A DNA stretch of 64,000 nucleotides from Chrysomallon squamiferum (GCA_012295275.1 CM022678.1:7947316-8011315); one strand, 5' to 3'. Counted from the stretch's first letter, positions 12,366-24,528 are shown. Notes: a model not told the origin generated them from the sequence alone. A program made the numbers and translations.

Positions 12366-13162
12366 ACAAAGCAGTAATAAAATAATAATAAATATATATC
12401 ACTTTTCTGTATTAAATAGTTTTATTTCATTTTTTTAATTCTTCCTGTATTGTATTATATTATATTATGTTATGTTATGTGATTAAAAATAAAACATCAC
12501 AAATATACGCAAACTAAAAGCAGAATTGTAACTGTAAATTTAATAAATTTTATTATTTTTATAAGTGTAATTAATCTAATATATCTCTATCTGAGATACA
12601 CCTGCATATACGTGTGTGTATCTGTTTGTGTGTGACACAAATATCACTGAGTAAAATTATTATTGTCTCTCATTATAATTAAATTGATTTCCCGATATTA
12701 ATTATTATACACAATAAAATAATAATAAATATATATCTCTTCTCTGTGTTAAATAGCTTTATTTCATTTTATTTAAGCTATATATAAATGGTTTTAATCT
12801 AATTAATTAAATATATATATTATAGAACATATTTCATTAATTGACTAATCTAAACATAGTGTTTGTTTCTATGCGTGAAAGAGATGAGTTCTTGAATGTT
12901 TGACAATGTCATGTTGATTCAATTGACACAGAAATATGATTAAAAATAAAACACTGTCAAAAATATACGCAAACTACAAGCATAACTGTAATTAAGTTTA
13001 ATACATTTTATTATTTTTATAAGTGTAATTAATCTAATCTCTCTCTCCCTCCCTTTGAGATACACGTGAGTATACGTGTGTGTGTGAAAGAAATATCATT
13101 GAGTAAAATTATTATTTTTTGTCATTATTATTAAATTGATTTCCCGATATTAATTATTATAT
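12366..13162. repeat. Tandem duplication of non-coding DNA
   Basis: Sequence from 12,370 to 12,712 recurs between about 12,710 and 13,160. Shared landmarks are 'aataaaataataataaatat', 'gattaaaaataaaacat', 'ataagtgtaattaatctaat' and 'ttgatttcccgatattaatt'. The second copy carries about 120 extra bases near 12,790-12,930. A weaker third copy is suggested by 'atttcccgatcta' at 13,871 and 13,915 and 'ctcagtgagtaaaa' near 14,163. Confidence 0.75.
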
Positions 13163-13330
13163 GAAGTGTGATGATAATGTGCAGCTGATTCGCTCTCTGT
13201 TTATCTACAGCTTAGTTAATAAATTTACAAAAATAAACGTAATTTATTTTAACATATGTTGCCGCTACTTTCTGTTTTTAGTTACAAACACATTATGTTT
13301 TGTTTTATATCTATCTGTCGATATATATAT

Positions 13331-13409
13331 GTCATTTCTACCTTTTCTTTCCTGGGGAAAATTTACACACACATATATTTTTCCCCAGGAAAGAAAAGAT
13401 CGAAATGAC
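13331..13409. repeat. 31-bp inverted repeat (stem-loop)
   Basis: The left arm (13,331-13,361; gtcatttctaccttttcttt then cctggggaaaa) pairs with the right arm (13,379-13,409) with 29 of 31 matches and a 17-base loop. No flanking gene gives it a role. Confidence 0.8.
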
Positions 13410-14097
13410 AAAGTCAAATCTCTGTCTTTTGTTCAGTTAAAAGCGTCCAGAGGAAAAAAACAAAATGTCTTGAATATGGCCACTGTAAGGAGTTTTTTTT
13501 TTCACTGAAGAACAAAGGAATTTTTTCTTCTGCTGCTTCTCCCATTTCTTTCTATTCATTTCTACTTTTTGATATATATGTTTTCTATGTTTTCAAGTCT
13601 CGATTCACTGCATAACCTATCTTCAAACTGGTTCAGATAACATTTTATTTGTTACTGAAGCGAAACTTACTATGTTGTTTGTTTGCTGGTCTGAACGATA
13701 AAACAAGTTACGATGGTTTTATAAAGACAGATTTCTTCACGAGAACATACTCCACATACAAGGATGATGTATATAAATCGACTTATTAAATAACGAAATA
13801 AAGTACACTACAATTAAACAAATACCACACAAACGTACACTTTGTCATAATTTATGTCAGTATTAAACTAATTTCCCGATCTAACATATTATAACATTAA
13901 TTTAATCAAATTTATTTCCCGATCTAATAGTCGACAGTATGTATACATATTTATTTCTGAATGTAATTTATGTACTTATACTTATCTCGCTCATTTTGTA
14001 TAAATGCTAACCTACAAATAATAAAATATATAAAGAGACGCTTTTCATCTAAGGAAAAAAAGAAAGAAACTTTTTTTTTACATACGTGTATGTATGC

Positions 14098-14100
<3 letters not shown>

Positions 14101-14147
<47 letters not shown>
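14101..14147. repeat. (TG)n microsatellite
   Basis: About 23 dinucleotide units; produces spurious repetitive open frames on both strands. Confidence 0.95.
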
Positions 14148-14149
<2 letters not shown>

Positions 14150-14339
14150 ATAACTAACAAATCTCAGTGAGTAAAAGTTATTATTATCTGTCAGAGAGAC
14201 TATTAGTATTAGTATCATATTATTTATTTATATTTGTTTAAAGTTTCAGTGATAAACTAGCTGGAATAAGGGTTTTCTCAGATATATCATGAATCACATT
14301 GAATAAAATACTCGAGCGAAAAGGAAGATGTTTTAAGTT

Positions 14340-14575
14340 ACACACCTACACAAACACACCATACACATATACACATACCTACATACACACACAACACAAA
14401 TGCATACATATATATACACAACAGACTCATACACAGATCTACAAACGCAACACACAGCCGCATACACATAAACACACATACATACAGAATACACACAACG
14501 GACACAAACAGTACACCGACATACATACACACAAACTTACACACAATGCACACGCACACACGTCTACACACTGAA
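14340..14575. repeat. CA/CATA-rich low-complexity tract
   Basis: An imperfect acacac/acatac tract of about 235 bases. The His/Thr-rich open frames here are composition artefacts. Confidence 0.85.
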
Positions 14576-15272
14576 ACGCCTAATGTTCAGTTTAACAGAA
14601 GTTTACATTCTGTTTTTTTACCGAGGCGAAACGTACTTGACTCTGTTTAGTCACGTTTTGAATTCACGCAGTGACACTGTCTACAGAGGAAGGTGGATTT
14701 CAACAAAAGAAAAACAAAACACAAATAAAAAAATCGATCAAAAGATCAGATTTTGTGAAAATTTATAATAATAATATAAGACAGGGATTAGTGTAATACT
14801 ACACTCATCTATTAGATAAATAACACACCAACAACTTAAGTTTATTAATTTAGAAACATAATTTATAATAATCAAAATAAATTAAAAACAACTGAATTAT
14901 TTACGGGTGTTGGGAAAGCTTATTTAAAAAAAACGGAATCAGTCAACTGAAACGTATTTAGAGAATACAAATTATATTACTGTAAGTTTTAAGTTGTGTA
15001 TGTCTGTTACTCTCTCTCCGTGTGTATGTATGTTCATGTGTGTGTGCATGCGTGCGTGTGTGTGTGTGTGTGAAACATATACGCCTTTGATGACACAGAT
15101 TACACTGCAAAATGACAAAACCAAAACAAGTGAGAAAAATATCTAAGCGTAACCCGCTGTCAAAAGCTTAACAAAGTCAGGTCAGAATTTCGAGGTTCAG
15201 TGAGCTCTATTTCATAAAAGGGCCCAACGCACTGTGCAAAGATTACAAAGTATTAGATTCCTGTAGATATCA
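14576..15272. other. No supported gene
   Basis: AT-rich DNA with a TG-rich microsatellite near 15,010-15,072; no exon could be supported. Confidence 0.35.
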
Positions 15273-15395
15273 ATGAAAACATCGATATCAAAGAGCAAGA
15301 GAAGCCAGCTCAGATTGACAAATTTTAAAATTTTCTTTTTTCTAGTGTTTATAGTTGTTTTTATTTTCTCTATTTCATATATAGATCACACTGCC
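15273..15395 (+). CDS. Possible first exon of a type II membrane protein
   Basis: Forty-one codons from ATG to a consensus GTAAGT donor, phase 0. The translation has a short basic N-terminus (MKTSISKSKRSQLRLTNFK) followed by a strongly hydrophobic segment (IFFFLVFIVVFIFSISY). This is the layout of a signal anchor, as in Golgi glycosyltransferases. The next exons are not found before the assembly gap. A long Thr/Asn-rich open stretch follows after a short spacer, but an intron of only about 47 bases would be needed to join it. Speculative. Confidence 0.35.
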
Positions 15396-15439
15396 GTAAG
15401 TCTATACACTAATTATTACTTTACTAAAATTGTCACAGC

Positions 15440-15870
<431 letters not shown>

Positions 15871-15899
15871 TGCTGTTTGGGCATATGCAGGCTTCAGTT

Positions 15900-16974
15900 A
15901 TAACAGAATAATATAACATACGTAATACACAATAGAACACAACACAACATAACATAACGTAACAAAACAAGACATAACATAACATACTATAATACAATAT
16001 AGAAAGCATAAAAACAACAAATTATTTTCAAATTAACTTACGTTTTCATCAGAAAATAACGAACTCGGACTTTCTAAAAATAGATCTTGGAATTTCCAGA
16101 TCATTTGCGAGGACTCAGTGTTTTCTGTGTAACTGTGTAGACTCTATATAAACGAGTTTTATCACCGCTGGAGAAAATTCTGAAAAATAATAAAAATTCA
16201 CTGACAGAGACGTTTACTTATTACATACGAGTAAATTATAATATTTAATTATTTATTATTTTGTTAACTGATTTTTTCTTGCCTACATATTTATTTATTT
16301 GTTTGTTTGTTTATTGTTTTGATAACTGATTTTTTCTTGACTACATATTTGTTTGTTTATTATTTTGTTAATTGATTTATCTTCATATTTGTTTGCAAAT
16401 CGTGCAGTCACTCTTCAGTGTTTGTCTTTGTACTTCTATTTCTATTACAACAACAACAACAACTACTGTTACTATTACTATTACAGCAACAACTACTACT
16501 ATTACTATTATAGCAAAAACTACTACTAGTACTACAGCCACTGCTACTACTACTATTATTCTTATTATTATTCTTAGTATTATTATTTTTTTATTATCGT
16601 GATAAAAGCTGTAGTTGATACAAAACTAACATTGTTTATTTAAGCATATATCAGAACATACACACAGCGAACGTACACTGAATTATCTATGTACGTAGGA
16701 CAGACAGACAGACACAGAAGTATCCCAGCTAGAGATCATCACCAGGTCTACACAAATAACCTCACATTCTAACAGCAGAGTTTTAATCTAATTATATCTG
16801 TGTGTTTATAGCAGTGACTTCTTCAGTTTAGTTTTAAATCAGTTTTGGAATTTCAAACAGTCATTATTATTACTACTACTACTGCTGCTGCTACTACTAC
16901 TACTACTACTAATAATAATAATAATACTATAAATAATAATAATAATAATGCAGTAGTATTTCACGTGCTGTGTT
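15900..16974. other. Low-complexity region with no supported gene
   Basis: Contains (AACAT)n-like repeats near 15,930-15,990, decayed ACT/ATT triplet repeats at 16,440-16,590, and (TAC)/(TGC)/(TAA) triplets at 16,870-16,950. A TATA-like 'ctatataaacgag' occurs near 16,145 but has no gene attached. Confidence 0.5.
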
Positions 16975-17257
16975 GATTTTGTAATATGTAAAACATCGTC
17001 AACATGGGACAGCATTGACAGATTTTGTAATATGTAAAACATCGTCAACATGGGACAGCATTGACAGATTTTGTAATATGTAAAACATCGTCAACATGGG
17101 ACAGCATTAACAGATTTTGTAATATGTAAAACATCGTCAACATGGGACAGCATTAACAGATTTTGTAATATGTAAAACATCGTCAACATGGGACAGTATT
17201 AACAGATTTTGTAATATGTAAAACATCGTCAACATGGGACAGTTTTGACAGATTTTG
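16975..17257. repeat. 46-bp satellite, six nearly perfect units
   Basis: The landmark 'gtaatatgtaaaacatcgtc' starts at 16,981, 17,027, 17,073, 17,119, 17,165 and 17,211, an exact 46-base period. Units differ by only a few bases (cattgaca, cattaaca, tattaaca). The array is directly followed by a coding-like fragment. Confidence 0.95.
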
Positions 17258-17260
17258 CAG

Positions 17261-17380
17261 TGGGACACACAGCGGACCCTTCTGGATACATACCCGGCTA
17301 ATTTCAAGCAGTTTCTCGAGGTTCTGAAGCCACTGTTACTTTATAACACAACGTGTTGTATGAGGTTGTCGAAGTTCTGA
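17261..17380 (+). CDS. Possible exon or exon remnant next to the 46-bp satellite
   Basis: An acceptor-like 'gattttgcag' is followed by 39 open codons, including RTLLDTYPANFKQFLEVLKP, to a TGA. Base composition is more balanced than its surroundings. No family is recognised and no partner exon was found. Confidence 0.25.
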   Translation, partial: WDTQRTLLDTYPANFKQFLEVLKPLLLYNTTCCMRLSKF

Positions 17381-18155
17381 ATGCAGTGCTGAGTTCTAAC
17401 GACGTCATACAGACTGTCCATTGTGTAATGATAATATTTATTTTTATTTTTTCTCACTTGATGAATTTATTATTTTGTTAGCATCTAGTTATCTGATGTT
17501 TCTTTTTATTTATAAATTGTATCGCTATTTTTGAACTTTGCTGTTGCTGCTGTTATTATTTATTTATTATTTATTTATGGATTGATTGATTGATTTTATA
17601 AAAAATTTCTTTTCTATAAATGGTTACTCAGTTTAAATTGTTATGTATTTAGTCAAATGTCTTTTCTGAACAGTTACGATTATTTAGTTCTGTTTATAAT
17701 TGTGCAGTAATTTAAAATAAATAAATAAATAAATAAATTTTTTTTTTTAAAAAAGGATAGAATTGTAAAATTAACTGAGTTATGTTTTATGTTTGATTAT
17801 TTCTGATGATTTTGGGTGCCAAGATGACTGTTAAGAAGCTGGATTAAGAAAAACCTCTGAAAAGTGTTAATATATTTTTCTTATTTCTAGATATATAAAA
17901 ATATATTTGCAGAAAGCTTTGTTTGAACTGAAAATAGAAAACTACTATTAGTATCTTACTACTAATCAGTGTGAACTATCCATTCAGACGATTCTAAAAT
18001 AAAAACAATATCAATACCAGTAATAGTACTACAACTACTAGTACTAGTACTACAACTACAATAATAATAAGAAGAAGAAAAACATTAAAAATGTTATTGT
18101 TATCTAAAAAAAGAATTTATGTTTGTATGTATTTGTGTATCTTTGTATCTATAAA

Positions 18156-18159
<4 letters not shown>
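17381..18159. other. No supported gene
   Basis: AT-rich DNA with short ATTT and TAC/TAG triplet repeats. Confidence 0.35.

Positions 18160-18208
<49 letters not shown>
18160..18208. repeat. (TG)n microsatellite
   Basis: About 24 dinucleotide units. Confidence 0.95.
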
Positions 18209-18212
<4 letters not shown>

Positions 18213-18276
18213 TGGTAGCTCTTTATTCGTGAAGATATTTCCCTATAGCAGCAAAGCTAGTTAATCTTATAATAAC

Positions 18277-18279
<3 letters not shown>

Positions 18280-18342
<63 letters not shown>
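18280..18342. repeat. (AG)n microsatellite beside the assembly gap
   Basis: About 31 units ending 34 bases before the N run; it probably contributed to the assembly break. Confidence 0.95.
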
Positions 18343-18344
<2 letters not shown>

Positions 18345-18376
18345 AAATGAGTTTAGTAAACCGGATCGAAAATAAA

Positions 18377-18576
18377 NNNNNNNNNNNNNNNNNNNNNNNN
18401 NNNNNNNNNNNNNNNNNNNNNNNNNNNNNNNNNNNNNNNNNNNNNNNNNNNNNNNNNNNNNNNNNNNNNNNNNNNNNNNNNNNNNNNNNNNNNNNNNNNN
18501 NNNNNNNNNNNNNNNNNNNNNNNNNNNNNNNNNNNNNNNNNNNNNNNNNNNNNNNNNNNNNNNNNNNNNNNNNNNN
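18377..18576. other. Assembly gap (exactly 200 N)
   Basis: A round-number N block, so the true gap length is unknown. Sequence right of it is homologous to 62,394 onward, so a repeat or haplotype collapse problem is likely. Confidence 0.99.
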
Positions 18577-19164
18577 TAAAATTAAAAAATTGAAAAATAA
18601 ACAAATCCTACATAAAAAAAGGTAACAGGAAAAATAACAAAAATACTGCAGCTACTGCACAGTAAAATTATACTTGTATCAAAATTTTACAAATCTGAAA
18701 TAATTTTTAATAAAAATTTCTTTTATTTAATTTTCAAAAATAATAATAAAAATAGAGACCCCAATGTTTAAGTCCTTATGTAACAATTGTTTTGCTAATG
18801 TCCTAATTCTCCCATTTAAGTTTCATTAATAATATAACCAACTGAAATTAAACTCTTTATTCCAATACAATACATTTTGAACAGCTCAAATGTATCATGA
18901 ATGTACACTCCATTTTACTAGTATACATAATTGTCCTTCTATTTTTAGAACTTTTACAATGTTAGACAATCAATTTGTCATATATGTAGATACAATAAAG
19001 TAAGAACAACTTTTCAACACTGAAAGCAACATTAAACTGAAAGGAACTGTGAACATATATTAACTATAGATTGTATGTAAACTTTACTTTGATCCAGTAA
19101 CAAAATAAAAAATAAAATAAAATAAAATTCCCAACAAAACAAACCTAACAACTCTGAATTCACA

Positions 19165-19235
19165 CACATCACCTGCTTTTTGTGCATGAACTTAGAGTGT
19201 TTCTTCAGATCGATCAAAGTTCTGCTCTAAGGCAA
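19165..19235 (-). pseudogene. Decayed 63-nt exon unit
   Basis: Aligns with the 63-nt exon family (TTAGAGCAGAAC... with a GTGATG donor), but the acceptor is lost (gcctta instead of caggtttta) and indels break the frame. It lies in an indel-rich stretch next to the gap, so sequencing error is possible. Confidence 0.5.
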
Positions 19236-19563
19236 AATAATAAAACCAACTAGAGGAATTAAACTTTCTGTCTCCCCATATGTACATTTGAGATAACTCT
19301 ATTTACTATTATACATAATTCTCATTTTCTATTTTTTAGAACTTTTTACAATGTCTGAACAATCCAATTTATCATATATGTAGATACAACAAAGTAAGAA
19401 CAACTTCTTCAAAAGCAACACTCAGAGCGATAGAAGCCTTCAGAAAGAATTAGGAGTTTAGGCATTATATTAAATACAGATTGTATTTACTATGATCAGT
19501 AACAAAAGAAAAAATCCTACAAAAAACAAACAAAAAAACCCAACAACTCTGTTCACACATCAC

Positions 19564-19625
19564 CTGGTTCTGTGCAGGTCCACTTAGAATCTTTCTTCCA
19601 GATCATCAGAGTTCTGCTCTAAAAC
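19564..19625 (-). pseudogene. 63-nt exon unit with a 1-base deletion
   Basis: Reads VLEQNSDDLEERF and then a stop. It is 62 nt long: where sister units read AGATCTCTAAG, this one reads AGATTCTAAG. Splice sites are intact. Either the unit is broken, or the base is a consensus error near the gap. Confidence 0.55.
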
Positions 19626-19969
19626 CTGAAATGGTAAACCAACTGAAATTAAACTTTCTTTCTTCCAATATGTACATTTTGAAGACAGCTCCTAATGTAT
19701 CATAGATAGCACACTATTTACATTATTCTTATTTCAATTTTTTGGCTGTTAAATATTATCCAATCTATTTATCATATATATATATATATGCAGATACAAC
19801 AATGTAAGAACAACTTCTTCAACAACACTTAAAGCAACATTAAACTGTAAAGTGGAAGTTTGAACATATATTAACTACAGATTGTATATCGCTTTACTAT
19901 GATCAGTAACAAAAGAAAAAACAAATCCATACAAAAAAAACACAAAAAAAATCCAAATTCTCACATCAC

Positions 19970-20032
19970 CTGCATCTGTGCATTTCCACTTTGAGACAGT
20001 TCTTGCTGATGATGAGGATCCTGATCTAAAAC
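19970..20032 (-). CDS. Gene A repeated 63-nt exon
   Basis: Acceptor attattttcag and donor GTGATG flank 63 nt that read VLDQDPHHQQELSQSGNAQMQ without the last residue's neighbour changing phase (0 to 0). Identical to the next unit at 20,360. Hydrophilic, probably disordered. Confidence 0.55.
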
Positions 20033-20359
20033 CTGAAAATAATATAACCAACAATACGTACATGTTGACGACAACAGCTAATGTATCATAGATAACTAAA
20101 CATCTATTTACTATTATATATAATTGTCACTTCTATTTTTAGAAATTATACAATGTTAGAAAATCAATTTATTATACATATGTAGATACAACAATGTAAG
20201 AACAATTTCTTCAACAACACTGAAGACAAGATTAAACTGTAAAGTGGAAGTTTGAATGTATATTAACTACAGATTGTATATCGCTTTACTATGATCAGTA
20301 ACAAAAGAAAAAACAAATCCATACAAAAAAAACAAAAAAAATCCAAATTCTCACATCAC

Positions 20360-20422
20360 CTGCATCTGTGCATTTCCACTTTGAGACAGTTCTTGCTGAT
20401 GATGAGGATCCTGATCTAAAAC
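20360..20422 (-). CDS. Gene A repeated 63-nt exon
   Basis: Identical in exon sequence to the unit at 19,970-20,032, including splice sites; flanking intron is nearly identical too, so the duplication is recent. Phase 0 to 0 by comparison with locus C; an alternative phase-1 frame is also open (GFRSGSSSSARTVSKWKC). Confidence 0.55.
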
Positions 20423-20834
20423 CTGAAAATAATATAACCAACAATACGTACATTTTGAAGACAACAGCTAATGTATCACAGATAACTAAACATCTATTTA
20501 CTATTATATATAATTGTCACTTCTATTTTTAGAAGTTATATAATGTTAGAAAATCAATTTATTATACATATGTAGATACAACAATGTAAGAACAATTTCT
20601 TCAACAACACTGAAGAAACCATTAAACTGTAAAGTGGAAGTTTGAACGTTTATTAAATACAGGTTATATATCGCTTTACTATAATCAGTAATAAAAGAAA
20701 AAAATCAGATAGCACATTATAAATTATGAAATGTACTGCAACCAACCAGAAATGATTATTGTAAAAGAATAAAAACAAAACTGTGTGTATTTGTGTGTGC
20801 ATTTATGTGTTTAAATTTACTCTAGAATACATAC

Positions 20835-20910
20835 CAGACACAGATGACTGATTGCCTTTCAGACTAAGTTCACCACCCTCTGATACATCCACATCCTTAG
20901 GTTCCTTTTC
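20835..20910 (-). CDS. Gene A exon (EKEPKDV), phase 0 to 1
   Basis: Acceptor ttatttatag and donor GTATGT flank 25 codons plus one base (EKEPKDVDVSEGG, then LSLKGNQSSVS). The donor context 'ctctagaatacataccag' is the one seen at the 5' cassette exons. Its exit phase does not match the phase-0 63-nt exons, so it may be alternatively used. Confidence 0.5.
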
Positions 20911-21265
20911 CTATAAATAAATTTATCTAAATAAGAAAACTGACTTTCTTTGTTCTCATACATACATTTTGAAGACAACTCATAATATATCATAGATAAC
21001 ACACTAAACATCTATTTACTACAATACAAAATTCTCAGTTCTATATTTAGCACATTTATGTTACAATGCCAGACAATAATTTGTCATACATATGTAGATA
21101 CAACAATGTAAGAACAAGGTCTTCAACAACACTGAAGGCAGCATTAAACTGTAAAGTGGAAGTTTGAATGTATATTAACTACATATTGTATATCGCTTTA
21201 CTATGATCAGTAACAAAAGAAAAAACAAATCCCTGCAAAAAAACGCAAAAAAAACAACACCTCAC

Positions 21266-21328
21266 CAGCTTTTGTTCAGGTCGACTTTGAGATCTTTCTT
21301 GCTGATGATGAGTATTCGTCTGTGAACC
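21266..21328 (-). CDS. Gene A exon, diverged 63-nt unit
   Basis: Acceptor attattttcag, donor GTGAGG, 21 codons (GSQTNTHHQQERSQSRPEQK, L), phase 0 to 0. Clearly related to the 63-nt exons at 20 kb and at 63 kb. Joins in frame to the exon at 22,249. Confidence 0.6.
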
Positions 21329-22248
21329 CTGAAAATAATAAAACCAACTGAAATTAAACTTTCTTTATTCCAATACATACATTTTGAAGACAGCTCCTAA
21401 TGTATCATAGATAACACTATTTATTACTACACATTATTCTTATTTCAATTTTTAGAACTTTTGAAATGACAGACAATCAATCTATCATACATATGTAGAT
21501 ACAACAATGTAAGAACAATTTCTTCAACAACACTGAAGACACCATTAAACTGTAAAGAGGAAGTTTGAACGTACATTAAATACAGATTGTGTATTGCTTT
21601 ACTATGATCAATAATAATAAAAAAATAGTAATAATAATAAAATAAAAATAGAAATCAGGTGTACAAATTGAAAATAAAAATACTCTTGATAATAAACTCA
21701 TAGAGAAAGATATTTCAGTTTTCACAATAAGGACATTAGTAAATATCAAAAAATCGATAGAATTAATAATAGAAAAATAAATAACAGATAATAATAATAA
21801 TAATAATATAAAATAAAAACAAATAAAAAAATATAAAACCTGTATTTTGAGTCCCTTAAGTAACATTATTTAAAAAACGTCCTAATTCTCTCATTTAAAT
21901 TATCATCAATATTATAATCAATTGAAATTGAACATTCTTTGTTCTAATACGTAAATTTTTTAATACAGCTCATAATCTGCAAAGATAAATATCAAGATTT
22001 TCACACAGATATTTTCATAACCCTTAACATAAAAATATTTTAAAACCTTTCGACACACATAATTAAATAATGTGTGGTATTTGTGTTATTATTATTTTTT
22101 TTTAATTAAAGAAAAATATTCTTCTCAAATGTACTGGTAGATTATCAAAACAGATATTAATATTCTAATCTTTTTGTTCTGTTTGTTCAGTAACCTTCAC
22201 CTTTCTGTATCAACCACTCATCATAATTGAACTTTAATCTTTACTGAC

Positions 22249-22301
22249 CTTTGACCTTAAATTAGAATGGAGACCTTCTGGGAAGAAAATTACATGATTT
22301 T
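22249..22301 (-). CDS. Gene A exon (ENHVIFFPEG)
   Basis: Acceptor cttttttcag, donor GTCAGT, phase 1 to 0, 17 complete codons (NHVIFFPEGLHSNLRSK). Position and splice sites correspond to gene B exon 49,991-50,073. Confidence 0.6.
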
Positions 22302-22782
22302 CTGAAAAAAGAAAAAGGTTTATCATCAGAATAAACAATTGTTATAGTTCAACATAAATCATTTAAAATTATTAACCTGTATAAGCTGACAGATGATGAA
22401 AGAAAGAAAGAAAAACAGTAAGACAATGAAGATGAAAAAAACAAGAAAAAATTACGAGACAATTCAAAAATAAAAAAAAAAAAAAAAAAAAAAAAAAAAC
22501 AAGAAAGGATTAACATTTAATAACAAAAATTAAATATATAAATGAGGTATTGAATGAATAAATAAACACAAAAATTTGAATAATTAAATAAACAAAACTG
22601 AACATATTTCTACTTGATGTAACACACCTCTTCATCCCTGGAACTAATCACCTGTGGAATGTAATTAATTATCAAGCATAATTATACATCATTTAAATAA
22701 ATAGGACAATGTATTATAGAAAAAAAAAATAAAATAAATAAAGATAATAAAATATAAAGAATCTAATCAGTCTGGTACATAC

Positions 22783-22927
22783 CTTTCTTAATCTGTTCAG
22801 GTATCATCGAAATTATATTTTTAATTTCTTTTAAATAATAGTCTCGATCATATCTTTCACCAGAGCTGTCTATAAGCTTCAAGATCATTTCAACAATCTT
22901 GAAGAATCCATCTGAAACAATACTGAC
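22783..22927 (-). CDS. Gene A exon after the kinase-like core (helical)
   Basis: Acceptor ctttcttctag and donor GTATGT, phase 0 to 1, 48 codons beginning VSIVSDGFFKIVEMILKLID. Predicted helical. Equivalent to gene B exon 50,527-50,647, which differs in sequence but keeps length class, phase and splice sites. Confidence 0.7.
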
Positions 22928-23219
22928 CTAGAAGAAAGAAAAAAATAACTGTAATAATGAGAAACAACAGCAATATTATTAATTACAGCAACAACAATAA
23001 CAACAAAAATAGTAATAATTAGTTATGACTGTTTTTCAATATGTCATTAAAAATACAGTTTATACTACAATAATTCTGAATATATTCAAAAAATAAATAA
23101 TAATCATTAGTAATAAAGATACTGATATTAACAATAACAAAGGAATAAAAACTGTCAATATTAACCATAATGAAAATTACAATAATAGTAACAATAACTT
23201 TGTACAAGTTTAATATTAC

Positions 23220-23422
23220 TTTTTCTTCCTTTGCAAGGTCTTTTTTATATTGATTCAGGTCATCAAGAGAATTAATAGTTTTTGAAAGGAACGGTTGGCA
23301 AACAAGATTGAGAATTTGCCGAAGGTCTTGATCTACCCCTGGCTCTTTACTTGTAATTCTCTTCGCTCTACCAAAGTCTATGAGCATTATCTTAACCAGT
23401 TTCTGAATCATCACATTGCCTT
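23220..23422 (-). CDS. Gene A exon with the DFG motif (kinase-like domain)
   Basis: Acceptor ttaccttccag, donor GTAATA, phase 1 to 0, 67 codons. It supplies the rest of the catalytic loop (E-GNVMIQK, completing HGDLHEGN) and the metal-binding motif IMLIDFGRAKRI. Then GVDQDLRQILNLV resembles subdomain IX (the conserved Asp and following helix). There is almost no activation segment and no APE. Intact here; the gene B counterpart is frame-disrupted. Confidence 0.8.
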
Positions 23423-24224
23423 CTGGAAGGTAAATAAGTAAATAAATGAATAAATTAAATTAAATTAAATAAATAAACAAGAAACTGAATAAATAAATAG
23501 GTAAGTAAATATGTAATCTGTTTTGATTTTTTTTTTAAAGTTACTGAAATTAAACAAATAAGTAAATAAATAACCAAATGAAAATAAATGAATAAATAAA
23601 TAAAAATTGCTAAAGTAGCTTATTATCTATTTTATCTTTATAATTATTTATAAAATTTAATATTGAGTGATTTTATTTCAGAACTTTTATCACAACTGTT
23701 TCAGATCAGTATTCTTATTTCTTTTTAAACTTTTTTTTTTTAATCTTTTCATTGATATTATTGAAACAATTTGTTCAGTCGTCTTTATTTATTTTTAAAT
23801 CTAAAGACAAAATCACATTTATGAAATATTTCCTACAACTGACAATGCTTGATGCTTAAAATGAGATCTTATGAATCAAACTGGGGATTAAATTGCATTA
23901 CCTTTTCGTGTTATCACAGAAAAATTTCTGTTATATATATATTAATTTTTTTTGACTATGACAAAATCTAGATTACATACATTGAGATCTTTTTGTAAAA
24001 AGTTTCTGTATCCTGTATTCATATAGTTAAGTTTAGTTTTCAATCATTTTTATTATACATTTTTACAGCCACACAAACTATGGAGATGGGAGATGTATCA
24101 ATAGAAAGTTAACAGGAATAAAAATATCTGTATAACTGAATAACTGTCAGATGCTACTTAATAAGATCTATTTGGGGATTCTAAGGACTGTGTAAATATG
24201 CTAAGTAATAAAAATATTTCAAAC

Positions 24225-24371
24225 CATGCAGGTCTCCGTGAGTCCAGCCCTTTTCATGCATCGTTTTGATTGCACTGAGTAAATCTTTCAAAAGGTTGAG
24301 AGCATGCCCTTCCCAGCTTTTTTCTGTTATTTTGTACTTTTCCGCTTCCAAGATATATCTAAGTGTGTTTG
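24225..24371 (-). CDS. Gene A exon with the catalytic loop HGDLH
   Basis: Phase 1 to 1, 48 codons ending MHEKGWTHGDLH. The HGD replaces the canonical HRD; HGDLHxGN is typical of several protein-kinase-like superfamily branches (ABC1, aminoglycoside/choline kinase-type, RIO-like). The donor is GTTTGA. The acceptor (aatgaag) has a poor pyrimidine tract because a (TAA)n expansion sits against it, unlike the ttcag of gene B. Confidence 0.75.
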
Positions 24372-24383
24372 CTTCATTTTCAT

Positions 24384-24407
24384 ATAATAATAATAATAAT
24401 AATAATC

Positions 24408-24440
<33 letters not shown>

Positions 24441-24468
24441 GCAACAACAATAATAAAAATATAATAAA

Positions 24469-24515
<47 letters not shown>

Positions 24516-24528
24516 CAATAATAAAAAA

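Larger units (their letters stand above)
18577..20430 (-). repeat. Tandem array of about 390-bp repeats, each with a 63-nt exon (gene A 3' end)
   Basis: Repeats share intron landmarks such as 'tagatacaacaatgtaagaa' and 'atgatcagtaacaaaagaaa', plus an exon of the form acceptor attttcag + 63 nt + gtgatg donor. Exon starts are 390-406 bases apart (19,564, 19,970, 20,360), with a decayed unit near 19,170-19,235. A diverged unit sits at 21,266. The same array occurs at 63,008-63,851. Confidence 0.85.

Noticed and set aside
18278-18625. Open frames running through the N gap
   Set aside because: Gap bases are unknown; the frames are artefacts.
22629-22652. 24-nt microexon candidate (VISSRDEE) in gene A, with a counterpart near 50,373-50,396 in gene B
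   Set aside because: Splice-like sites exist in A, but the preceding exon ends in phase 1 and this gives an immediate stop; the gene B copy lacks a GT donor.
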